From an uncultured Synergistales bacterium (lineage in GTDB: Bacteria; Synergistota; Synergistia; Synergistales; Aminobacteriaceae), in NCBI GenBank assembly GCA_905233295.1, contig CAJODX010000119.1:1-5558 (forward strand): DNA of 5,558 bases, written 5' to 3'. The notes beneath the pieces are model-generated. The model was given only the letters and a program-made list of their open reading frames with translations, searched no databases and was not told the origin of the DNA. Below are positions 1 to 5,558 of this stretch, piece after piece. The position numbers and the translations under genes were made by a program. Position 1 is the stretch's first letter; every line of letters begins with the position of its first letter.

Positions 1-932
1 CAGCCGTTCTCGAAAAACTTTCAAAACTCCCCGAAGGTCAAATCCCGAAACTCATTCTCGAACACCGCGAATTAACAAAAATGCTTTCGGGTTTTGTTGT
101 GCCGCTTCAAGATGCTGTGGACGCTGACGGAATTATTCACACGACATTTTTGCCGACTTCAACAGGAACAGGAAGGCTCAGCAGCAAAGATCCGAATCTG
201 CAAAATATTCCGGCTTACGGAAACTGGGCTGAAAAAATAAAATCTGGATTAATTCCCGTTACACACGGAAATGTTTTCGTGTCAGCAGATTATTCTCAGA
301 TTGAACTTAGAGTTCTTGCGCACATGTCGGGCGAAGAAAAATTAATCGACGCGTTTGAAAACGGGCGCGACATTCACACGGAAACGGCATCGTGGGTGTT
401 TGAAACCGCGCCGGAATTTGTAACGCCGGAACTCAGACGTGCAGCGAAAATGATAAATTTCGGTCTGATTTACGGAATGAGTTCTTTCGGACTTGCCGAA
501 CGTCTCGGAGTTTCATGCAGTGAAGCCTCGAAAATCATCGACAAATATTTTGCGGCGTTGCCCGGCATTCAGGATTTTTTAGATTCAACAGTAGAAATTT
601 CAAAAATCCGCGGATATTCAGAAAATCTTTCGGGACGTATAAGACCCGTTAATGAAATTCCTGTGCGTGGCGCGGCTCTTGACAGAGCATTGATAAACTC
701 GCCTGTTCAGGGCACAGCGGCAGATATTGCAAGACGTGCGATGATTGAATTTGAAAAAAAATGTCCGGGAAAATTATTTTTGCAGGTTCACGATTCTTTA
801 GTCTGTGAATGTTCAAGTGATGAAGCTGATGAAACCGCAGAAATTCTGAGTTCCGTGATGAAATCTTCCGGAGGTGAAATCCAGCATCTTGAAGTTCAGA
901 TTAAACATGGCGGCTCTTTAACTGAAGTGTGA
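1..932 (+). CDS. polA: DNA polymerase I, C-terminal polymerase domain (5' truncated)
   Basis: The first complete codon is base 3 and the stop is TGA at 930-932; the start lies off the left edge, so only about 309 C-terminal residues are visible. Family A polymerase motifs appear in order: TGTGRLSS then DPNLQNIP; motif A SADYSQIELR with the catalytic Asp at 288-290; the O-helix motif B RRAAKMINFGLIYG at 435-476 with its Arg, Lys, Phe and Tyr; the R/N/Q set around DRALINSPVQG; and motif C QVHDS with the second metal-binding Asp at 792-794. The enzyme fills gaps and replaces RNA primers in replication and repair in the cytoplasm. The O-helix Phe is the usual bacterial residue. Two oddities: motif C has Ser where E. 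coli has Glu883, and the loop before DRALIN is about four residues shorter than in E. coli. Whether 5' nuclease and 3'-5' exonuclease domains are present cannot be seen. Family assignment is secure. Confidence 0.98.
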   Translation, partial: AVLEKLSKLPEGQIPKLILEHRELTKMLSGFVVPLQDAVDADGIIHTTFLPTSTGTGRLSSKDPNLQNIPAYGNWAEKIKSGLIPVTHGNVFVSADYSQIELRVLAHMSGEEKLIDAFENGRDIHTETASWVFETAPEFVTPELRRAAKMINFGLIYGMSSFGLAERLGVSCSEASKIIDKYFAALPGIQDFLDSTVEISKIRGYSENLSGRIRPVNEIPVRGAALDRALINSPVQGTAADIARRAMIEFEKKCPGKLFLQVHDSLVCECSSDEADETAEILSSVMKSSGGEIQHLEVQIKHGGSLTEV

Positions 933-938
933 TTTTTT

Positions 939-976
939 TCAGTATATGCTAAAATTTATTTCGGAAAAAATACTGA
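939..976. repeat. 7-base inverted repeat flanking a -10-like element
   Basis: TCAGTAT at 939-945 is matched by its reverse complement ATACTGA at 970-976, separated by 24 bases. Adjacent T and A runs allow a few more pairs. The arm centres lie 31 bases apart, about three helical turns. It sits in the spacer between polA and the next gene. The T run is on the 5' side of the stem, so it does not look like a terminator for polA. It could be an operator-like site or chance in AT-rich DNA. Confidence 0.3.
947..955 (+). promoter_or_regulatory. Candidate extended -10 promoter of the PpiD-like gene
   Basis: TGCTAAAAT fits the extended -10 pattern TGN-TATAAT with one mismatch in the hexamer. No good -35 hexamer lies 17 bases upstream, where the end of polA is. 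The predicted transcription start, about 962, would give a leader of some 55 bases before the ATG at 1018. The downstream gene has a purine-rich ribosome-binding site (GAGAGAGGG, 997-1005). Such AT-rich matches are common, so support is weak. Confidence 0.3.
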
Positions 977-1017
977 GAAATATTTAATGAAAAATAGAGA
1001 GAGGGTTTTATTTTATT

Positions 1018-2400
1018 ATGTTAAATTTTCTGCGCAGACAAATGAAATGGGTTATGGCTGTGATTGTCGTTGCGTTTTTGCTTTCGACATTCTTCATGTA
1101 CGAGGGCAGAAGTTCGCGCCGCACACCTACCCGCAATGCCGACGGCTCGATGAACGATTACGAAGTCGCTCAAATCAACGGACGTTCTCTTATGCGTTCG
1201 GAACTCGAACAGAGACTCAGAAATTATCTCAGCACCTTCAGTTCACGCAACATGGCATCGCTTGATATGCCGGCAATTTATCAGACAGTTCTGAATCAGG
1301 CTGTCCTTGAATCTCAGCTTGTAAAAGAAATTGACGAGCAGGGCATCAGAGTTACTGACGCTGAAGCAGAACAGGCAATGAAGGTTTACGCCGACACATA
1401 TTATCCTACAAGAGAAACGTTTTATCAGGCTCTTGCGAATGCCGGAATCAAAGTCGAAGATTACAAACGCAACCTTGCGCGGCAGATCGCCGTTGATCAT
1501 CTTATGACGGGAGCTATCGGGGAAATCGACATCAGCGAGGATAAAGCTGTCGAATTTTATGACTCGATGAAAAATCTTTTTTACACTCAGCCTGAAGGTT
1601 TCATGGTTCACATGGCGGACTTCAACACAAGCGCGGACGCTGAAAAATTCAGAGCAAGACTTACAGCCGGAGAGAGCTGGGACGTTATCGCATCTGAAGA
1701 CAAAGCAGAGTCGAGCGACATCGTGAACATAACGAAAGAACCCGTGTTCCTGCCTTCAAGCGCATTCAGAGTCGGAACTCTCAGCGTTCTTGCGTCTCTT
1801 GATATTGCTGTGCCGAGCGAAGTTTTTTCCGTTTCAAGCACGGATTTTGCTGTCGGCTTAAAGACAAGCCATGTTGATGAAACAACACGCCCGTATGATG
1901 AAGTCAGCGGCGATATAAAAACTCTTTTAACTCAGGAAGAACAGCGAAAGAGGCTTGCGGATTACGAGGAAACTTTGAGAAACAAAGCTCAGGTTGTCAT
2001 CAATGACGCTGAATTATTCAAGAGTACCGCGGTTTCAAATGATGAAGAGCCGGAACAGGAATTTTTAATTGAAGAAATCAGCGAGGACGTTACGGAAGAG
2101 CCCGAAGAATTTAAAGAAGAAACCGAAAAATCCGAAGACGTGAAAGAGGAAACTCCTGCGACTGTCGAAGAAAATACAGCAGTCAAAGCTGAAGACGTAA
2201 CGGAAGAATCTCAGGCTGAAGTCAAAGAGGAAACGGAATCTTCAAACGCTGAAATTAAATCCGAAGACGTGAAAGAGGAAACTCCTGCACCTGTCGAAGA
2301 GAATACAGCAGTCAAAGCTGAAGATGTAACGGAAACGAAAACAGAAGAAATTTTGTCAGAAGACGTTAAATCTGAAGATGTTGAAGTGAAAGAAAATTAA
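1018..2400 (+). CDS. Membrane-anchored SurA/PpiD-like periplasmic chaperone with acidic repeat tail
   Basis: A 460-residue protein, complete from ATG 1018 to TAA 2398-2400, with GAGAGAGGG at 997-1005 as ribosome-binding site. Residues 1-10 are basic and residues 11-28 form one hydrophobic helix, giving an uncleaved N-in anchor as in PpiD. Residues about 50-185 match the SurA/PpiD N-terminal chaperone fold: an 'ING..L.RSELEQRL' start, 'VLNQAVLESQLVKE', then a helical region. Residues about 192-330 resemble a parvulin prolyl isomerase domain (VHMADF, then ADAEKFRARLTAGESWDVIA) but lack the usual glycine-rich 'GG.LG' segment, so isomerase activity is doubtful. Residues about 342-460 are highly acidic, probably disordered, and built around repeated EDV and KEET motifs. 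The likely role is to bind unfolded exported or outer-membrane proteins at the periplasmic face of the inner membrane. It follows polA after 85 bases and ends in a strong terminator. Fold class is well supported; the exact orthologue is not, so no symbol is given. Confidence 0.85.
   Translation: MLNFLRRQMKWVMAVIVVAFLLSTFFMYEGRSSRRTPTRNADGSMNDYEVAQINGRSLMRSELEQRLRNYLSTFSSRNMASLDMPAIYQTVLNQAVLESQLVKEIDEQGIRVTDAEAEQAMKVYADTYYPTRETFYQALANAGIKVEDYKRNLARQIAVDHLMTGAIGEIDISEDKAVEFYDSMKNLFYTQPEGFMVHMADFNTSADAEKFRARLTAGESWDVIASEDKAESSDIVNITKEPVFLPSSAFRVGTLSVLASLDIAVPSEVFSVSSTDFAVGLKTSHVDETTRPYDEVSGDIKTLLTQEEQRKRLADYEETLRNKAQVVINDAELFKSTAVSNDEEPEQEFLIEEISEDVTEEPEEFKEETEKSEDVKEETPATVEENTAVKAEDVTEESQAEVKEETESSNAEIKSEDVKEETPAPVEENTAVKAEDVTETKTEEILSEDVKSEDVEVKEN
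2128..2334 (+). repeat. Two-copy 78-base direct repeat coding the acidic tail
   Basis: Copy 1 is 2128-2205 and copy 2 is 2257-2334, offset by 129 bases (43 codons) and in frame. I count four differences in 78 bases (third bases of three codons plus one ACT to CCT change), so 25 of 26 residues are identical. Each copy begins KSEDVKEETPA and ends AVKAEDVTE. The 51 bases between them contain a partial relative (GAAGTCAAAGAGGAAAC resembling GACGTGAAAGAGGAAAC). Further diverged EDV units flank both sides. The near-identity points to a recent duplication or ongoing gene conversion. Confidence 0.95.
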
Positions 2401-2405
2401 TTATT

Positions 2406-2433
2406 TTCGCAATTATGAATTTTATTTTATAAT
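2406..2433 (+). promoter_or_regulatory. Candidate sigma-70-type promoter upstream of carB
   Basis: TTCGCA (2406-2411, four of six matches to TTGACA) and a perfect TATAAT (2428-2433) are separated by 16 bases, just after the stop of the PpiD-like gene. A start near 2440 would fall inside the 5' arm of the terminator at 2437-2463. If this promoter is real, most of the carB leader would therefore be a terminator hairpin. The stretch is AT-rich and the match may be accidental. Confidence 0.35.
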
Positions 2434-2436
2434 TTA

Positions 2437-2471
2437 AGGGTGAGGAGTTAAACTCCTTGCCCTGTTTTTTT
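2437..2471 (+). terminator. Rho-independent terminator between the PpiD-like gene and carB
   Basis: The arm AGGGTGAGGAGT (2437-2448) pairs with ACTCCTTGCCCT (2452-2463) over 12 positions. Two of the pairs are central G-T wobbles, and the loop is TAA. Seven T residues follow at 2465-2471 after one G. This is a textbook intrinsic terminator, starting 37 bases after the stop codon of the PpiD-like gene. It lies only 30 bases before the carB ATG, which leaves almost no room for a separate downstream promoter. It could therefore also act as an attenuator for carB. Confidence 0.88.
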
Positions 2472-2501
2472 GTTTTAATTTTTGAAAGAAGTGGTTTTTA
2501 C

Positions 2502-5500
2502 ATGAAAAAAATTTTAATAATCGGCTCCGGTCCTATCGTGATAGGTCAGGCGTGCGAGTTCGATTACTCCGGCACTCAGGCTTGCAAGGCATTGCGCTCT
2601 CTGGGCTATGAAATTGTTCTCGTAAATTCAAATCCCGCAACAATAATGACCGACCCCGAAATGGCGGACATAACGTATATAGAACCTCTTAACCCCGAGC
2701 GTCTTGAAGCAATAATAGCACGTGAACGTCCCGATGCGTTGCTCCCGAATCTCGGCGGACAGTCAGGCTTGAACCTCTGCGCGGAACTTCACAAAGCCGG
2801 AATTTTGAAAAAATATAACGTTGAAGTCATCGGAGTTCAGGCTGACGCTATCGAACGCGGCGAAGATAGAATCGAATTTAAAAATACAATGAACAAACTC
2901 GGCATTGACATGGCGCGCTCCGAGGTTGCGTATTCAGTCGAAGAGGCTCTGAACATCGCCGAAAAATTAAATTATCCTGTTGTCGTCCGTCCGGCTTACA
3001 CAATGGGCGGTGCAGGCGGCGGACTTGTTTACAACCGTGATGAATTGAAAACGGTCTGTGAACGCGGCTTGCAGGCGAGTATCGTTCATCAGGTTTTAAT
3101 CGAGGAATCCGTTTCGGGCTGGGAAGAACTTGAACTTGAAGTTGTCCGCGACAAAGATAATAATCTGATTACGGTCTGTTTCATTGAGAACGTTGACCCT
3201 ATGGGCGTTCATACCGGCGATTCATTTTGCGTTGCGCCTATGCTGACGATTTCGGAAAAACTTCAGTCGAAACTTCAGGAGATGGCATACAAAATCGTTG
3301 AACACATCGGTGTCGTTCAGTTTGCTCACGACCCGAAAACAGACCGCGTTATCGTAATCGAAATAAATCCAAGAACATCAAGGTCTTCGGCTCTCGCGTC
3401 AAAAGCTACGGGATTTCCGATTGCCCTTGTGTCGGCAAAACTCGCGGCGGGACTTTCACTGAGCGATATTCATTGTGGCAAATACGGAACGCTCGACAAA
3501 TATAAACCTGACGGAGATTACGTTGTCGTTAAATTTGCGCGTTGGGCGTTTGAAAAATTCAAAGACGTTGAAGACAAACTCGGCACTCAAATGCGCGCAG
3601 TCGGTGAAGTCATGAGCATCGGCAAAAATTTCAAAGAGGCTTTGCAAAAAGCAATTCGTTCACTTGAAAAAGGACGTTACGGCCTCGGATTCGCGAAAAA
3701 ATTTCACGAGCTTTCAAAATCGGATTTATTGAAGCTGCTCGAATATCCAAATAGTGAAAGATACTTTGTGATTTACGAAGCGTTACGCAAGGGTGCGACC
3801 GTCGAAGAAATTTTTGAACTCACGCACGTGAAAGAATATTTCTTGAATCAAATTAAAGAACTCGTTGACGAAGAAGAAAAAATTTTAACGTTCAAAGGCA
3901 CGCTTCCGCCTGATGAAATTTTGATTAAGGCCAAGCGCGACGGATTCAGCGATAAGTATCTCGCTCAAATTCTCGACGCCTCAGAAGATTCAATCAGAGA
4001 ACGCCGCGAAGCTCTTGACGTCAACGAAACTTGGAGCGCGGTACACGTCAGCGGCACTGAAAACGGAGCTTATTATTATTCAAGCTACAACGCTCCTGAA
4101 GCAGTTAATGAAGTGTCAGACAACAAGAAAATTATGATTTTAGGCGGCGGCCCGAACAGAATCGGTCAGGGAATTGAATTTGATTATTGTTGCGTTCACG
4201 CTGCGCAGTCGTTAAAGAAACTCGGCTTTGAAACGATTATGATTAACTGCAACCCCGAAACCGTTTCGACCGATTACGACACTTCCGACAAATTATATTT
4301 TGAGCCTTTGACGCTTGAGGACGTTTTGAGCATTTACAGAGCCGAAAAGCCTTTGGGAGTTATTGCGCAGTTCGGAGGACAAACTCCCTTAAATCTCGCG
4401 TCGCAGCTTGAGAAAAACGGCGTTAAGATTTTAGGAACGTCGCCGGAAATTATCGACTTGGCCGAAGACCGAGGACGCTTTAAGAACGTCATGGACGACT
4501 TAGGAATCCCGATGCCCGAATCCGGGACCGCGTCAATTCTTGAAGAGGCTCACGAAATCGCGAATAAAATCGGCTATCCCGTCATGGTCAGGCCGTCTTA
4601 CGTTCTCGGTGGGCGCGGAATGGAAATTGTTTATGACGAAGAAAATTTGTCGCGCTACGTGAATGCCGCTGTCGGAGTAACGCCAGATAGGCCGATTTTG
4701 ATTGATAGATTTTTGGCCGATGCTATTTGCGATGGAACTCACGCTTATGTCCCTGCGGTCATGGAACATATAGAGCTTGCTGGAATTCATTCGGGAGATT
4801 CTGCTTGCGTTTTGCCTTCGCGAAATATTAAGCCGGAAGCGTTGGCAACGATTAAGGACTACACTCGCAAAATCGCCGAGGCTATGCACGTCGTGGGACT
4901 TATGAATATTCAATACGCAATCGAAAATGAAAAAGTTTTTGTCCTCGAAGCAAATCCGCGCGCCTCTCGAACAGTTCCGCTTGTGTCTAAGGTCTGCGGA
5001 ATTAGAATGGTGCCTTTGGCCGTCGAGGCCATAACTCGCGAACTAACTGGGCGAAATTCTCCGCTTGCAACGTTGAACGAAAGAAAGATTCCGTATTATG
5101 GCGTCAAAGAAGCTGTCTTTCCGTTTAACATGTTCCAAGAGGTTGACCCGGTTTTAGGGCCGGAAATGAGAAGCACGGGTGAAGTTTTGGGCCTTGCGTC
5201 CGAAGCCGGCGAAGCGTTTTTCAAAGCTGAAGAAGCCGCTAACGCAAAATTGCCGCTCTCTGGGAATGTCTTAATGTCGATCAGCGACAAGGACAAAAAA
5301 GAAATTTCAAAAATCGCAGAAAAATTTATCGCAGCGGGATTCAAAATTTTTGCGACAAAAGGCACTCATGAATTTCTCAAAAATTCCGGCGTTGAGTCTG
5401 AATTAGTTGGGACACAGCGTCCGAACGTCATCGACAAAATCATTAATGGCCAAGTGCAGCTCGTCATCAACACGCCGCGCGAGAAAGCTCTCACTAACAC

Positions 5501-5558
5501 AGGCTCGCTGTTACGACGAAGCGCAATTAAAGCCGGCGTTCCTTATATAACGACAATA
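2502..5558 (+). CDS. carB: Carbamoyl-phosphate synthetase large subunit (3' truncated)
   Basis: 1019 codons in one open frame, no stop before the right edge; the family is about 1070 residues, so some 50 are missing. CarB makes carbamoyl phosphate from bicarbonate, ammonia (from CarA glutaminase) and two ATP, for pyrimidine and arginine synthesis in the cytoplasm. Visible parts: carboxyphosphate half with IGSGPIVIGQ, R123, R163, E209, E287 and N289 (E. coli R129, R169, E215, E299, N301); oligomerisation region about 390-530; carbamoyl-phosphate half with R657, R697, D735, N802, Q804, E816 and N818 (R675, R715, D753, N827, Q829, E841, N843); MGS-like allosteric domain from about 924. The start follows a weak GAAAGAAG site (2484-2491) and lacks the usual N-terminal PKRTDI-type residues. 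Odd: two in-frame gaps, after V271 and after L738, remove the equivalents of N283 and E761, so activity may be altered. carA is not adjacent upstream. Family assignment is certain. Confidence 0.98.
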   Translation, partial: MKKILIIGSGPIVIGQACEFDYSGTQACKALRSLGYEIVLVNSNPATIMTDPEMADITYIEPLNPERLEAIIARERPDALLPNLGGQSGLNLCAELHKAGILKKYNVEVIGVQADAIERGEDRIEFKNTMNKLGIDMARSEVAYSVEEALNIAEKLNYPVVVRPAYTMGGAGGGLVYNRDELKTVCERGLQASIVHQVLIEESVSGWEELELEVVRDKDNNLITVCFIENVDPMGVHTGDSFCVAPMLTISEKLQSKLQEMAYKIVEHIGVVQFAHDPKTDRVIVIEINPRTSRSSALASKATGFPIALVSAKLAAGLSLSDIHCGKYGTLDKYKPDGDYVVVKFARWAFEKFKDVEDKLGTQMRAVGEVMSIGKNFKEALQKAIRSLEKGRYGLGFAKKFHELSKSDLLKLLEYPNSERYFVIYEALRKGATVEEIFELTHVKEYFLNQIKELVDEEEKILTFKGTLPPDEILIKAKRDGFSDKYLAQILDASEDSIRERREALDVNETWSAVHVSGTENGAYYYSSYNAPEAVNEVSDNKKIMILGGGPNRIGQGIEFDYCCVHAAQSLKKLGFETIMINCNPETVSTDYDTSDKLYFEPLTLEDVLSIYRAEKPLGVIAQFGGQTPLNLASQLEKNGVKILGTSPEIIDLAEDRGRFKNVMDDLGIPMPESGTASILEEAHEIANKIGYPVMVRPSYVLGGRGMEIVYDEENLSRYVNAAVGVTPDRPILIDRFLADAICDGTHAYVPAVMEHIELAGIHSGDSACVLPSRNIKPEALATIKDYTRKIAEAMHVVGLMNIQYAIENEKVFVLEANPRASRTVPLVSKVCGIRMVPLAVEAITRELTGRNSPLATLNERKIPYYGVKEAVFPFNMFQEVDPVLGPEMRSTGEVLGLASEAGEAFFKAEEAANAKLPLSGNVLMSISDKDKKEISKIAEKFIAAGFKIFATKGTHEFLKNSGVESELVGTQRPNVIDKIINGQVQLVINTPREKALTNTGSLLRRSAIKAGVPYITTI

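Noticed and set aside
935..980. Hairpin after polA as an intrinsic terminator
   Set aside because: The stem has a 24-base loop and no T run on its 3' side; the T run lies on the 5' side. It does not look like a terminator on either strand.
987..1265. An open frame from ATG 987 overlapping the start of the PpiD-like gene in another frame
   Set aside because: It has no recognisable domain, and its first codons consist of the ribosome-binding region of the gene at 1018. The frame from 1018 has an anchor and a family match.
1243..2186. Several minus-strand open frames opposite the PpiD-like gene
   Set aside because: They mirror the coding strand's codon pattern. The Ser/Thr/Val-rich products near 1989-2186 are just the reverse of the Glu/Asp-rich repeat. 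No ribosome-binding sites or domains were seen.
2128..2334. CRISPR-like or mobile-element repeat
   Set aside because: There are only two long units, in frame inside a coding tail, with no unique spacers of uniform size, no terminal inverted repeats and no transposase.
3456..5365. Minus-strand open frames opposite carB
   Set aside because: carB is continuous and conserved throughout these positions. The antisense products show no recognisable family.
2502..5558. carB as a frameshifted pseudogene
   Set aside because: The frame set by ATG 2502 is uninterrupted to the last base, and conserved motifs from first to last lie in that frame. The two gaps are multiples of three.
4440..5558. Apparent shift in codon choice (more GCC alanine codons) in the last third of carB, suggesting a mosaic gene
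   Set aside because: The counts by eye are small and the protein matches the same family type across the whole gene. A windowed codon-usage comparison would be needed before claiming recombination.

Overview
The window reads left to right as three plus-strand genes. They are the 3' part of polA (DNA polymerase I), a complete gene for a membrane-anchored SurA/PpiD-like periplasmic folding factor with a long acidic repeat tail, and most of carB (large subunit of carbamoyl-phosphate synthetase), which runs off the right edge. No RNA gene, insertion sequence, CRISPR array or phage gene is visible. Spacers are short (85 and 101 bases), so coding density is high.

The organism is most likely a diderm, AT-leaning bacterium, probably an anaerobe. 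The middle protein has an N-terminal anchor and a chaperone domain that make sense in a periplasm. The PolA and CarB sequences remind me of Synergistota or Negativicutes (for example the CarB segments KFARWAFEKF and RYGLGFAKKF). This is recollection rather than a search, so the taxonomic call is tentative.

Region by region: 1-932 is the polymerase domain of PolA with the core residues of motifs A, B and C in place. 933-1017 is a spacer with a possible extended -10 element flanked by a 7-base inverted repeat. 1018-2400 is the PpiD-like gene. Its last quarter (residues about 342-460) is a Glu/Asp/Val/Lys-rich tail containing a 78-base direct repeat. 2401-2501 holds a -35/-10-like pair followed at once by a strong intrinsic terminator, just upstream of carB. 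2502-5558 is carB, 1019 codons without its last roughly 50.

The genes belong to different processes (DNA repair/replication, envelope protein folding, pyrimidine/arginine precursor synthesis). The terminator separates carB from the pair before it, so they probably do not form one functional operon.

The most notable signal is in carB. The reading frame is intact, but two short in-frame segments appear to be missing at conserved nucleotide-binding sites, one in each ATP-grasp half. The first removes the GG(T/S)N stretch before VQFA (equivalent of E. coli N283). The second removes about seven residues, including the equivalent of E. coli E761. Both gaps can be explained by deletion between short direct repeats. 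They could be real variants or assembly/sequence errors, and reads would decide. No new multi-gene system is evident.
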